From a virus: a stretch of 37,617 bases of DNA. The notes under the pieces are model-generated. The model worked only from the letters and a program-made list of their open reading frames with translations. It was not told the DNA's origin and made no database searches. Below are positions 6,154 to 13,308 of this stretch, one piece after another. Both the position numbers and the translations under genes were made by a program. Position 1 is the stretch's first letter. The number at the start of each line of letters is the position of its first letter. Location of the stretch: positions 1-37,617 of the IMG/VR virus record IMGVR_UViG_3300007734_000654; one strand, written 5' to 3'.

Positions 6154-6404
6154 TGTCGGGTACTTATGAAGGCTGGAAAAATTACGAAACCTGGAATGTT
6201 TCGCTATGGATAAATAATGATGAACCAACATACCACGCGGCAGTTGAGTTCATGAAAAATACTCCGCACAAAGATGACCTGTATAAACGCTTCATTGTTC
6301 ACGCAGGTTTATCTAATGCCCAAACAAACGATGATGTCAAATACATTTCTAACTTACTTAATTATGACGAACTCAATTCTATGATGGAGGATTTCAATGA
6401 GTGA
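6153..6404 (+). CDS. DUF7249-like protein ([16 protein letters not shown])
   Basis: An 83-residue protein. The N-terminal [21 protein letters not shown] motif is a widely spread signature in phage and bacterial small proteins, which I place in the DUF7249 type from memory. The rest is helical ([41 protein letters not shown]). No biochemical role is known to me. It overlaps the next gene by 8 bases. Confidence 0.75.
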   Translation: MSGTYEGWKNYETWNVSLWINNDEPTYHAAVEFMKNTPHKDDLYKRFIVHAGLSNAQTNDDVKYISNLLNYDELNSMMEDFNE

Positions 6405-6732
6405 AGTAAATAAAAAAATGTTAGAACCAACAGTTCAAACTGTTGTTAACAACATTTTCAAGACAGCACCAACTACTTATGTTGTTATTAACCCATATAG
6501 TTATTATTACAACGCTTGTTTGGCTGAAGGTTTTTGTCAGCCGGAACAATATCTGGTGATTGGTTTTCAGGCTTGGCTTGATTGGTTTAACGAGCAAACT
6601 AATGACTGGGGTTGTAGTTATGTGCCGCCAGCACCGTTTTATTGTGCTGATAAATATATTCATGCTGTTCAAGTTTCTAATATGTTAAATGAAGGTTCGG
6701 ATAGTTACTCACAACAACAGGAGGCAAAGTAA
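6397..6732 (+). CDS. Early protein, unknown
   Basis: A 111-residue protein with an ATGGAGGATTTCAATG ribosome site inside the previous gene. It is rich in Tyr, Asn and Trp ([44 protein letters not shown]) and has four Cys, but not in a standard zinc spacing. No signal peptide or membrane segment. Family not recognised. One-base overlap with the next gene indicates a shared operon. Confidence 0.6.
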   Translation: MSEVNKKMLEPTVQTVVNNIFKTAPTTYVVINPYSYYYNACLAEGFCQPEQYLVIGFQAWLDWFNEQTNDWGCSYVPPAPFYCADKYIHAVQVSNMLNEGSDSYSQQQEAK

Positions 6733-6845
6733 TGAACTGCCCAAAATGCAAAACTGAGATGCACACTAACTCAATTATTACAACCCGACCCTGGAAAAAA
6801 TATCAAGAATGTTCAAAATGCGGTTACAAAACGGAGGCAAAATAA
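6732..6845 (+). CDS. 37-residue zinc-ribbon mini-protein
   Basis: This short gene begins [15 protein letters not shown] and ends QECSKCGYKTEAK, giving CxxC at residues 3-6 and CxxC at 27-30, the classic zinc-ribbon spacing. It starts in the stop codon of the previous gene (TAATG) behind GGAGGCAAAG, and its own stop overlaps the next start. The tight coupling and the perfect knuckle pair support it in spite of its length. Function unknown. Confidence 0.75.
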   Translation: MNCPKCKTEMHTNSIITTRPWKKYQECSKCGYKTEAK

Positions 6846-7063
6846 TGAGAACTAAAGCGTATGTCTTAATTGCAGTTGAGTTTGAAACGCCTGCTTTTTA
6901 TGATTCAGGATTAGGCGAAAGCAGTAATCCTAGCCACCCTGGAATTCAATTTCTAGAAAATGAAAAACGCAATTTCATTTGGGACGAAGTTCACGAATGG
7001 ATTGCAGATAAGCCTGAGTTTGTTCGTATTCAAAAAGTATCCCTAACAAGAGAGGCAAAGTAA
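6845..7063 (+). CDS. Small early protein, unknown
   Basis: A 72-residue protein from the ATG at 6845, which overlaps the previous stop behind GGAGGCAAAA. The longer frame to 6809 would run through the zinc-ribbon gene. The start (RTKAYVLIAVEFETPAF) is beta-like, and the end (WDEVHEWIADKPEFVRIQKVSL) a helix and strand. It may be a small ferredoxin-like fold. Family not recognised. Confidence 0.65.
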   Translation: MRTKAYVLIAVEFETPAFYDSGLGESSNPSHPGIQFLENEKRNFIWDEVHEWIADKPEFVRIQKVSLTREAK

Positions 7064-7239
7064 TGACTAGCAAAACTAAACAAATGAAATGGCGTTGCGG
7101 TTACTGTGAAGAATGGAAGGAAATGAGTACCGCACAAATGGTTTGGAACTTCACAGATAAATCTTATGCGCACCCAATCGGTTTTTGTTCTGAAGCGTGT
7201 ATTAAACACGCACAGGTAGAAATCGAATTACGAAAGTGA
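7063..7239 (+). CDS. 58-residue zinc-finger-like protein
   Basis: Starts MTSKTKQMKWRCGYCEEWKEM and ends GFCSEACIKHAQVEIELRK. The CGYC and CSEAC pairs, the second followed by His, match the layout of the protein at 5947, so the two may be paralogues. It starts in a TAATG overlap behind AGAGGCAAAG. Function unknown; a small metal-binding adaptor is likely. Confidence 0.7.
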   Translation: MTSKTKQMKWRCGYCEEWKEMSTAQMVWNFTDKSYAHPIGFCSEACIKHAQVEIELRK

Positions 7240-7252
7240 GTTGCACCATATT

Positions 7253-7411
7253 ATGGATGATTTAATGAAAATTGACGAATTTCGTGATTTCATGTTTCAT
7301 ATTATTTTAGCCCATTCTCTTGAATGTCCTGGATGCAAAGAGAAAATAACCGCTTTAGAAAATAAACTATTCGGAGTTGAAATACCAAAAGGGGAGGATT
7401 GTGAGTTGTAA
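7253..7411 (+). CDS. 52-residue CxxC protein, unknown
   Basis: MDDLMKIDEFRDFMFHIILAHS is an amphipathic or partly hydrophobic helix, followed by LECPGCKEKITALENKLFG with one CxxC. It may dimerise to complete a zinc site. There is no strong ribosome site before the ATG at 7253, so this is less sure than its neighbours. It overlaps the next gene by 11 bases, which fits translational coupling. Confidence 0.5.
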   Translation: MDDLMKIDEFRDFMFHIILAHSLECPGCKEKITALENKLFGVEIPKGEDCEL

Positions 7412-7571
7412 TCATATTAACGATTACCAATTTTCAGATAATCGTTACTGTGTTAATTGTGAAAAAACTTTCACAGTTGATATAGATGTGTGCAATTCTA
7501 TTCAGTATTGGAATTGCCCTAAGTGTTTGCGAGAGTACCAATCAGATAACCAACTAACAGGAGGCAAATGA
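7401..7571 (+). CDS. 56-residue double zinc-knuckle protein
   Basis: The GTG at 7401 is chosen because AAGGGGAGG lies just before it; the open frame continues up to a TTG at 7377, but that lacks a ribosome site. The protein has Cys/His near the start (SCNHIND), then YCVNCEKTF and WNCPKCLREY, a zinc-ribbon pattern. It overlaps both neighbours. Function unknown. Confidence 0.65.
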   Translation: MSCNHINDYQFSDNRYCVNCEKTFTVDIDVCNSIQYWNCPKCLREYQSDNQLTGGK

Positions 7572-8023
7572 TGCAAACCTTTTTACCGTACGCAGATTTT
7601 CATACAACTGCTAAATGTTTAGACTATAAACGATTAGGCAAACAACGAGTAGAGGCTTGGCAGATTCTTAATGCGTTGCGTGGCAAAACAAAAGGTTGGG
7701 TAAATCACCCCGCAACTGTTATGTGGCGTAATTACGAACAAGCACTAATCCAATACGCAATAGTTATTTGCGAAGAATGGATTTCGCGCGGTTACAAAGA
7801 CACATTATTGCCACGATTCAAAGCAGAAGTTCTAACCAACAATCCAGAAATGCCCTGGTGGTTAGGATTAAAAGAATTGCACCGTTCACACCAATCTAAT
7901 TTGCGACGCAAAGATGCAGTCTTTTACAAGTTCAATGTAAAAGATAACTTGCCTTATGTGTGGTGTAACACAGATGGTACTTACTACAAAACCCAACCAA
8001 CTCAACTAAAAGAAAAGGGATAA
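7568..8023 (+). CDS. MSMEG_6728-family / pyrimidine-dimer-glycosylase-like protein
   Basis: A 151-residue protein. It carries the family signature TFLPYADF, LDYKRLGKQRVEAWQIL, GWVNHPATVMWRNYEQALIQY, RGYKDT, LHRSHQSNLRRKD and LPYVW. This family is related to T4 endonuclease V-type pyrimidine dimer DNA glycosylases (Pyr_excise), although activity of this branch is not well established. A role in UV repair would suit a sunlit aquatic phage. Alternatively it could act on modified bases. Two ATGs in tandem (7568, 7571) are both possible starts; the first overlaps the previous stop and follows GGAGGCAA. Confidence 0.82.
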   Translation: MMQTFLPYADFHTTAKCLDYKRLGKQRVEAWQILNALRGKTKGWVNHPATVMWRNYEQALIQYAIVICEEWISRGYKDTLLPRFKAEVLTNNPEMPWWLGLKELHRSHQSNLRRKDAVFYKFNVKDNLPYVWCNTDGTYYKTQPTQLKEKG

Positions 8024-8027
8024 CAAA

Positions 8028-9005
8028 ATGTCACATCAACTAGAACAATTCACAGACGGTACAACCGCGTTCTTCACAGCAAGAGAAGTAGCGTGGCATA
8101 AACTAGGTACAGTCACGGCAGATGCTTTAACTGCTGATGACGCTTTGCGTACCGCACAACTTGATTGGGAAGTATTGAAATCAGATTCGCCAGTAAGTGT
8201 AAGTGTAGGTGACGATTTGGTTTCTTTCAAAGAAAAGTTTATGACATACAGGGCAAATCCTAAAACAAAAAAACCAGAAGCATTAGGTGTTGTAGGTAGC
8301 AGGTACACGCCTTTACAAAATAGTGAGGCGTTTGCTTTCCTTAACGATTTATCTGATGAATCAGGTGCGGTGTTTGAAACTGCTGGCAGTATAGATAATG
8401 GTCGTAAAGTATTTATGACTATGAAAATGCCTGACGGTTTAGAAATCGGTGGTGTTGATTCTGTGAACCTTTATCTGATGGCGTGGAATACGCATGATGG
8501 TTCTAGTTCCTTCAATGTCGCTGTTACTCCAATTCGGGTTGTATGTCAAAACACTTTATCGTGGGCGATAGATTCTGCGGTAAGTAATTTTGCGTGGAGG
8601 CATACACCTAAGATGACAAGCAAAGTGCAGGTTGCGCGGGAAACACTTGGATTGACTTTCAAGTTTGTTGAAGCGTTTGAGAAGCAGGCAGAAAAATTGT
8701 TAGCGCAAGGTTTTACTGACCAACAGTTCTTTAAGTTAGTTGAAAAGTTAATACCTGTTGACGAAGAATCGTTGCGTGTTCAAAATGTTGCCGAAGAAGC
8801 GCGTGGTGCGTTGATGGGTTTGTGGAAAGCACCTACGCAAGCGAATGTTGCTAATACTAAGTGGGCGGCAATTAACGCGGTCGTTGAATATAGCGATTGG
8901 GCGAAGCCGGTGCGTGGTGCGAATCAGGCGGTGGCTCGCGCTGAAAAGATTGTGACTGGCGCTAACAATAGTTTCAAATCACGAGCGTTGGCTCTATTAA
9001 GTTAG
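8028..9005 (+). CDS. DUF932 / TIGR03299 phage-plasmid protein
   Basis: A 325-residue protein. The N-terminal signature (FTAREVAWHKLGTV), ALGVVGSRYTPLQNSEAFAFL, WNTHDGSSSFNVAVTPIRVVCQNTLSWA and the C-terminal EYSDWAKPVRG...AVARAEKIVTGANNSFKSRALALL are typical of the DUF932 family that is common on plasmids and phages. The role is unknown; it is often found with recombination genes, as here upstream of Bet. Length is normal for the family. It is the last gene before a strong terminator. Confidence 0.9.
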   Translation: MSHQLEQFTDGTTAFFTAREVAWHKLGTVTADALTADDALRTAQLDWEVLKSDSPVSVSVGDDLVSFKEKFMTYRANPKTKKPEALGVVGSRYTPLQNSEAFAFLNDLSDESGAVFETAGSIDNGRKVFMTMKMPDGLEIGGVDSVNLYLMAWNTHDGSSSFNVAVTPIRVVCQNTLSWAIDSAVSNFAWRHTPKMTSKVQVARETLGLTFKFVEAFEKQAEKLLAQGFTDQQFFKLVEKLIPVDEESLRVQNVAEEARGALMGLWKAPTQANVANTKWAAINAVVEYSDWAKPVRGANQAVARAEKIVTGANNSFKSRALALLS

Positions 9006-9012
9006 AACTATA

Positions 9013-9057
9013 AATATGAGGCGCGTGGGTTTCGACTTACGCGCCTTATATTGTTTT
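9013..9057 (+). terminator. Strong intrinsic terminator
   Basis: A 14-bp stem (9013-9026 with 9039-9052, one G-U pair, GC-rich AGGCGCGT core) with a 12-base loop is followed by GTTTT. It closes the early operon after the DUF932 gene. Confidence 0.88.
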
Positions 9058-9075
9058 AGCGTTAAATAAATGCTT

Positions 9076-9103
9076 GTTTTCTTTTACGCAGATTGCGTAT
9101 AAG
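9076..9103 (+). promoter_or_regulatory. Candidate promoter for the recombination/replication operon
   Basis: TTGTTT near 9075-9079 and TATAAG at 9098-9103 are about 18 bases apart, directly after the terminator and ahead of the 9125 gene. The position is sensible because the upstream operon has just ended, but the match to consensus is only fair. Confidence 0.4.
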
Positions 9104-9124
9104 ATAGGAACCGGAGGCAATCCA

Positions 9125-9340
9125 ATGATAAGTATTTTAGTCAGTTTAGTGTTAGCGATTCTATTCGCGTGTTTTGTTATTTTTCTCTTTCGTGAAAACC
9201 AATTAACGGTTCGTGGTACGCGTGTCGTATTCATTCTCATAATCGTTGTTGGTTTTTTTCTATTTTATGTCACATCACACATTGTTGTTGATTGTGATGT
9301 GCGTGTAAGTAATTACCCCTGCCAGATTTCCTGGCTCTAA
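9125..9340 (+). CDS. Small two-span membrane protein
   Basis: A 71-residue protein from the ATG at 9125, which follows CCGGAGGCAATCC; the longer frame from 9074 lacks this. Two membrane segments are evident: MISILVSLVLAILFACFVIFLF at the start and VVFILIIVVGFFLFYVTSHIVV after a short charged loop. A C-terminal tail contains two Cys. Location ahead of the recombination genes, away from lysis, suggests an early membrane role such as superinfection exclusion, but that is a guess. Confidence 0.65.
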   Translation: MISILVSLVLAILFACFVIFLFRENQLTVRGTRVVFILIIVVGFFLFYVTSHIVVDCDVRVSNYPCQISWL

Positions 9341-9361
9341 CAAAAAAGAAGGAAGGCTAAA

Positions 9362-10189
9362 ATGAACGCAACACTACAAGTCACTAACGAACAAACCTGG
9401 TGGGAAGATAAACAACTCGCCGCGTTAAAACAAATCGGATTAGCCGATGCACCTAAAGCAGAACTAGCAGTCTTTTTACACTACTGTCAAAAGACTGGTC
9501 TTGACCCATTCGCGCGACAGATTTATATGATTGCTCGTGGTGGTCGTTACACGATTCAAGCAAGCATTGACGGTCTGCGCATAGTGGCACAACGCAGTCT
9601 TGAATATGCGGGGCAGGCTGGACCGTATTGGTGCGGAGAAGATGGCGCGTGGTCAGATGTATGGCTTAGCGATACGCCACCTGTCGCGTCTAAGGTTGGC
9701 GTGTACCGTAAAGGTTTTACTGAACCGTTGGGGGCGGTAGCAAAGTTTCAGTCTTACTGTCCTCTTGGTCGTGACAATAAGCCTATGGGTTTGTGGACGA
9801 AGATGGCTGATGTGATGCTCGCAAAGTGTGCTGAATCGTTAGCGTTGCGGAAAGCGTTTCCACACGACTTGTCGGGTATTTATACGAGTGAAGAAATGGC
9901 GCAGGCTGATACGCAAGATAAGCCAGCGAAGGTTATCAAACTGGTGACGGATACACCGCCAGTTGAATTAACTGAAGCAACTCAACCTACTGAAACTAAG
10001 GTTGAGTTTCCTGACGGTAAGTTACAAGAGATTGAAGCAAAGATTTCTTTAACCGCAAACATAAATGATTTACGCAAACTTTATCGCGAGAACAGTATGT
10101 ATTTAGACATTGAGTTTCATTCTGATGCGCATCAGGGTGTTACTGACTTGCGTTCCTTGTTTGAGAAATCAAGAAAGGAGTTGGAGTAA
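9362..10189 (+). CDS. bet: Bet/RecT-type single-strand annealing protein
   Basis: A 275-residue protein. The core (ELAVFLHYCQKTGLDPFARQIYMIAR, GRYTIQASIDGLRIVAQRSLEYAGQ, VGVYRKGFTEPLGAVAKF, WTKMADVMLAKCAESLALRKAFPHDLSGIYTSEEM) is characteristic of the Bet branch of RecT-like recombinases. They anneal complementary single strands during phage recombination and concatemer formation. The C-terminal 80 residues are divergent and polar. A Cas4-like nuclease at 11199 and SSB at 14510 complete a likely recombination set. The ribosome site is AAGAAGGAAGG. Confidence 0.93.
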   Translation: MNATLQVTNEQTWWEDKQLAALKQIGLADAPKAELAVFLHYCQKTGLDPFARQIYMIARGGRYTIQASIDGLRIVAQRSLEYAGQAGPYWCGEDGAWSDVWLSDTPPVASKVGVYRKGFTEPLGAVAKFQSYCPLGRDNKPMGLWTKMADVMLAKCAESLALRKAFPHDLSGIYTSEEMAQADTQDKPAKVIKLVTDTPPVELTEATQPTETKVEFPDGKLQEIEAKISLTANINDLRKLYRENSMYLDIEFHSDAHQGVTDLRSLFEKSRKELE

Positions 10190-10190
10190 T

Positions 10191-10529
10191 ATGGGTACAC
10201 AGTACTTTCTCAATTACAATGAGCCACATATTTCTAACGGTAGGAAACTTAATGCCGTTGAAAGGTTTGAGGCTTTCCATCAAGCAAATCCACAGGTATT
10301 TGTTTTGTTAGAGGATATGACTAAGGAACTTGTGGCGCGTGGTCGCAGAAAGTTTGGTATTCAATGTTTAGTAGAAGTATTGCGTTGGAATCATTATATG
10401 CAAACAGATGATGCTAATTCTGATTTCAAAATAAATAATGATTACTGCGCGCATTACGCAAGACTGTTAATAGATAGCCACCCAGAGTGGGTAGATGTTT
10501 TTCAATTAAGAAAGTTGAAGGCGGCATAA
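10191..10529 (+). CDS. Conserved actinophage protein, unknown function
   Basis: A 112-residue protein starting at 10191 behind AAGGAGTTGGAG; a longer frame from 10110 runs into bet. The pattern RFEAFHQANPQVFVLLEDMTKELVARGRRKFGIQCLVEVLRWNHYMQTDD...FKINNDYCAHYARLLIDSHPEWVDVFQLRKLKA is a family I have seen often in phages beside recombination genes. It is all-helical and has no known activity. One-base overlap with the next gene. Confidence 0.72.
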   Translation: MGTQYFLNYNEPHISNGRKLNAVERFEAFHQANPQVFVLLEDMTKELVARGRRKFGIQCLVEVLRWNHYMQTDDANSDFKINNDYCAHYARLLIDSHPEWVDVFQLRKLKAA

Positions 10530-10768
10530 TGGATACAACTATTACAAGTCAATGGTTAGATTTTTTGAAAGATAAATATGGTGAAGATGCCATAAAGAAA
10601 ACAAGTATTCATATTATTAGAAAAAAATCAACTGATGATAAAGACATTACTGAGATTCCATTAGATAAGTTGTATGAGTTTTACGGCAACTTGATTCTTA
10701 ATGGTTTTAGTGAATCAGAAGCATTAACGATTACCGCAAAGGTTGCATCTCATGTCAGAGCCAATTAG
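10529..10768 (+). CDS. Small early protein, unknown
   Basis: A 79-residue protein from the ATG at 10529, in a TAATG overlap behind a GAAGGCGGC site. It is Lys/Asp-rich. The start (SQWLDFLKDKYGEDAIKKTSIHIIRKK) and the end (YEFYGNLILNGFSESEALTITAKVASHVRAN) look like helices. Family not recognised. The last 17 bases overlap the next mini-gene. Confidence 0.6.
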   Translation: MDTTITSQWLDFLKDKYGEDAIKKTSIHIIRKKSTDDKDITEIPLDKLYEFYGNLILNGFSESEALTITAKVASHVRAN

Positions 10769-10853
10769 ATGTTGGTATTGCGGTGATTGGAAAGTAGATG
10801 AAGTTGTGCGTTGTAAAACTTGTGGAAATACTGGAAAGGTAAAGTTGAAATGA
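10752..10853 (+). CDS. 33-residue zinc-ribbon mini-protein
   Basis: Begins MSEPIRCWYCGDWKVDEVVRCKTCG, giving CxxC at residues 7-10 and again at 21-24, then a short basic tail. It overlaps the previous gene by 17 bases, and the next by 4 (ATGA). The spacing is right for one zinc knuckle pair. Such mini-proteins are easily missed. Function unknown. Confidence 0.65.
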   Translation: MSEPIRCWYCGDWKVDEVVRCKTCGNTGKVKLK

Positions 10854-11188
10854 TTACACCAGCAGGGATTGAAAATCGTTTAGTCACTTTAAGCAAAGAG
10901 ATTGACTATGCGCACGCTAATTTGATTGAGGCAGAGAATAAATATCATAAGAGTAAAAGTGATTATGAGATTGCTATTGCTAAAGCCAGATTATCTTTCG
11001 GTGATAACAAAATGCGTGTGCAAGATGTATCCGATAAGGCTTTACTTATGTGTGAAAAACAATTTCACGAGTTAAGTATTGCTGAGGCTATTGTTAAAGG
11101 CGCGCGTGCTAACGCAGGAAGGATAAGAACACAAGTAGATATTGCTCGCAGTATTGGAACCAGCGTCAGAGCGTCGCTGGAAATGTGA
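10850..11188 (+). CDS. Coiled-coil protein, unknown
   Basis: A 112-residue protein starting at 10850 (ATGA overlap). Most of it is one long helix (GIENRLVTLSKEIDYAHANLIEAENKYHKSKSDYEIAIAKARLSF, then QFHELSIAEAIVKGARANAGRIRTQVDIARSIGTSVRASLEM) with heptad-like spacing. Similar coiled-coil proteins lie between the annealing protein and the nuclease in other actinophages. No known activity. Confidence 0.68.
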   Translation: MITPAGIENRLVTLSKEIDYAHANLIEAENKYHKSKSDYEIAIAKARLSFGDNKMRVQDVSDKALLMCEKQFHELSIAEAIVKGARANAGRIRTQVDIARSIGTSVRASLEM

Positions 11189-11198
11189 AAGGGATAAA

Positions 11199-11819
11199 AT
11201 GTTAATAGAAGAAATGTTAGTGAAGGCATTAACAAGTTTTGATAACAATAGAGAACGCTCGCAACAAAAAGAACTGGGCGTAAGTTCTATCGGTGGTTGT
11301 CGGCGTAGCGTGTATCACACTTTGCGCGGTGATATGAAAACCAATCCGGTGTTGCGGTTGCCTGGTTTAATGGGTACTGCGATTCATAAGATGATTGAAG
11401 AATCTCTAGTGTGGTCTGATTATGAATTAGAACTGGAAGTTGAGTATGACGGTTTGAAAGGTCACTTGGATTGTTATATTGAGGAAGCCGGTGCTGTTAT
11501 AGATTGGAAAACTGTAAAGATGAAAAGTCTTAAAAGTTTTCCTACGGAACAACAAATATGGCAGGTGCAGTTGTATGGATATTTATTAACAAAAAATAAT
11601 AGGAGTGTGAAAACTGTTTCGCTTGTTGCTATTCCGCGTGACGGAGATGAGAGAGACATAAAAGTTCATACAGAAAATTATAGTGAGGCTGTTGCATTAG
11701 AAGCGTTACAATGGTTGTCGGAAGTGAAAGAACTTACGGAACCGCCAGCACCAGAAAAGTATGTTGCTTTTTGTAAATTATATTGCGGGTATTACGGCTC
11801 AGAGTGTTTCGGTAAGTAA
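11199..11819 (+). CDS. Cas4/RecB-like PD-(D/E)XK exonuclease with Fe-S cysteines
   Basis: A 206-residue protein starting at 11199 (site AAAGGGATAAA). It has the Cas4-like layout: C34 in SSIGGCRRSVYH, H63 in GTAIHK, D91 in GHLDCYI, D102 and K104 in VIDWKTVK, QVQLYGYLL, and three C-terminal Cys (C192, C196, C203). C34 and these three would hold a 4Fe-4S cluster. Cas4-like enzymes resect DNA ends, so this is the probable partner of Bet in a Red/RecET-like pathway. No CRISPR array or other Cas gene is present. Confidence 0.88.
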   Translation: MLIEEMLVKALTSFDNNRERSQQKELGVSSIGGCRRSVYHTLRGDMKTNPVLRLPGLMGTAIHKMIEESLVWSDYELELEVEYDGLKGHLDCYIEEAGAVIDWKTVKMKSLKSFPTEQQIWQVQLYGYLLTKNNRSVKTVSLVAIPRDGDERDIKVHTENYSEAVALEALQWLSEVKELTEPPAPEKYVAFCKLYCGYYGSECFGK

Positions 11820-11839
11820 CTAGCAGGAAGGGATATGTA

Positions 11840-12766
11840 ATGACTTGGATAAAAATAAATGATTCATTTCCAGACCACCCAAAAATTATCGGGTTGTCAG
11901 ACAAAGCGTTTCGCATACACATAAGCGGTTTGTGTTACTGCGGAACTTATTTAACAGATGGACTTGTACCTATGGCGGTGGCAAGCAGGCTGGCTGATAA
12001 CAATATAGTTTGGCTTAGCGAATTAACTTCTGCTGGTTTGTGGATAGAAAAATTAAGCGAGAACGGTTTTGTTATACATGACTATCTTTTACATCAGAGT
12101 TCTAAACGACAAGTAGAAGATAAGAAAGAATTGTCGAAGGCGCGTGTTGAAAGATTTAGACAGAAGAAAGAAACCGCAACTGGTAACGCAATTAGTAACG
12201 CGTTAGTAACGCGACCAGAATACAGAGAACAGAATACAGAGAACAGAGAACAGAGAAATAATAAGAAGGCTGATTTAGAGACCCTTTTAGACCTGCCTAT
12301 CGCTAAGAGGCAGGAAACCCTGCCACAAGCCATAGGTGACGGTTCTAAGGAGACTTCCCTATCTGGCCAGTATATTCCAACCCTTCCCAGGAGTCAGACG
12401 GCCAAAACCGCAATTCTAGCCGTTAGAGAGCGTTTGGCAAGTGCCAGAGATGCCGGCATGAACGCTTGGAACCTGTCTCTGCTCATTGAGGAAGCCTGGG
12501 ACGATTTACACGAAAAAGATGATATGACCGCGTGTTATGGATTAACAGTTTGGTATGTTTCCGAATTACTAAGCAGAGATTTAACAAGTACAGAAATCGC
12601 TCGCATTACACAACTTACTAAACGCTACGGCAGGATTGCTTTGCTTGCGATAGATATTGCCGCAGGGAAAGATTTAACAAAAAACAATACCGAAGGTGAT
12701 TTAGTTAGTTACGCAACAAAAGTTGCTTCCAGTATGTATAAAGAAAGAAAGGCAAATAATGGTTAA
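11840..12766 (+). CDS. Replication initiator / DnaD-like winged-helix protein
   Basis: A 308-residue protein. The first 110 residues (WIKINDSFPDHPKIIGLSDKAFRIHISGLCYCGTYLTDGLVP, VWLSELTSAGLWIEKLSENGFVIHDYLLHQ) are a winged-helix form common in phage replisome organisers. A Gln/Arg/Glu-rich linker follows at about 115-145 (short CAGAGAACAGA DNA repeats near 12230), then a helical C-terminal domain. No helicase, primase or polymerase gene is seen, so it probably recruits the host machinery. It is the best candidate to bind the repeat cluster near 4.2 kb, which is untested. Start follows AGGAAGGGATATGTA. Confidence 0.72.
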   Translation: MTWIKINDSFPDHPKIIGLSDKAFRIHISGLCYCGTYLTDGLVPMAVASRLADNNIVWLSELTSAGLWIEKLSENGFVIHDYLLHQSSKRQVEDKKELSKARVERFRQKKETATGNAISNALVTRPEYREQNTENREQRNNKKADLETLLDLPIAKRQETLPQAIGDGSKETSLSGQYIPTLPRSQTAKTAILAVRERLASARDAGMNAWNLSLLIEEAWDDLHEKDDMTACYGLTVWYVSELLSRDLTSTEIARITQLTKRYGRIALLAIDIAAGKDLTKNNTEGDLVSYATKVASSMYKERKANNG

Positions 12767-13049
12767 GAAAAAAGTAGCAAACGATTGTAACAATAATCAT
12801 TGGGTAATTATTGACGGACAACTATTTCTCACAACGCTTGATGAAGAACAACAAGAAATAGTTAAAACTGTTATCAAAGTATTAGAAAAACAAATACGAA
12901 TAAAGATTAGTGAAGATATTTGGAACTGGAAACCATTAACAGGTAGGAAGGACATTATGAAACTGTCTGGCAGTTTAGACAATGCGTTAATCGGTGTTCA
13001 AGCGATTTGTGCAGACATAGCGTTAGGAGAAAGTAATGGAAGATTGTGA
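12759..13049 (+). CDS. Early protein, unknown
   Basis: A 96-residue protein from the ATG at 12759 (site AAAGGCAAAT, 8-base overlap with the previous gene). It has a Lys-rich start, then HWVIIDGQLFLTTLDEEQQEIVKTVIKVLEKQIRIKISEDIW and a helical end. Sequence pattern looks folded, but I know no family. Position between the initiator-like gene and the transglycosylase suggests a replication-stage role. Confidence 0.6.
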   Translation: MVKKKVANDCNNNHWVIIDGQLFLTTLDEEQQEIVKTVIKVLEKQIRIKISEDIWNWKPLTGRKDIMKLSGSLDNALIGVQAICADIALGESNGRL

Positions 13050-13299
13050 TTGCGACGAAGGGTTTGTTGAAACTTCTTATGTAAAGGTTAAGAAGATTTA
13101 TGTAAAGGGTAATTGGATTGAAAAAGAAACTGTGTATGATGGTGTTACCTTCTGCCCCAAGTGTGAACCTATACGGTCACGAATTCAGTCCACTTCTACA
13201 TCTAGTGCTGAACTTGGGAAACGACTCAAAGAGCGTTCGCCTCATAAACTAATTGAAACCTACGAAAGAGATGAAGCGAGCAAAACGCGTACCCTATAA
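13036..13299 (+). CDS. Putative zinc-binding protein, unknown
   Basis: An 87-residue protein overlapping the previous gene by 14 bases with a TTAGGAGAAAGTA site. Residues 4-6 (CDC) and a later FCPKCEP give four Cys that could bind one metal; the first pair is atypically spaced. In between lies a beta hairpin (VKVKKIYVKGNWIEKETVYDGVTF). The C-terminal half is helical and charged. Function unknown. Confidence 0.62.
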   Translation: MEDCDCDEGFVETSYVKVKKIYVKGNWIEKETVYDGVTFCPKCEPIRSRIQSTSTSSAELGKRLKERSPHKLIETYERDEASKTRTL

Positions 13300-13308
13300 G
13301 GAGACGAA

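Noticed and set aside
7377-7400. TTG at 7377 as the start of the zinc-knuckle gene
   Set aside because: No ribosome site is upstream, while the GTG at 7401 follows AAGGGGAGG directly.
11199-11819. Cas4-like protein as a sign of a CRISPR-Cas system
   Set aside because: No repeat-spacer array and no Cas1/Cas2 or effector gene. The neighbouring Bet, SSB and RusA genes support a recombination exonuclease.
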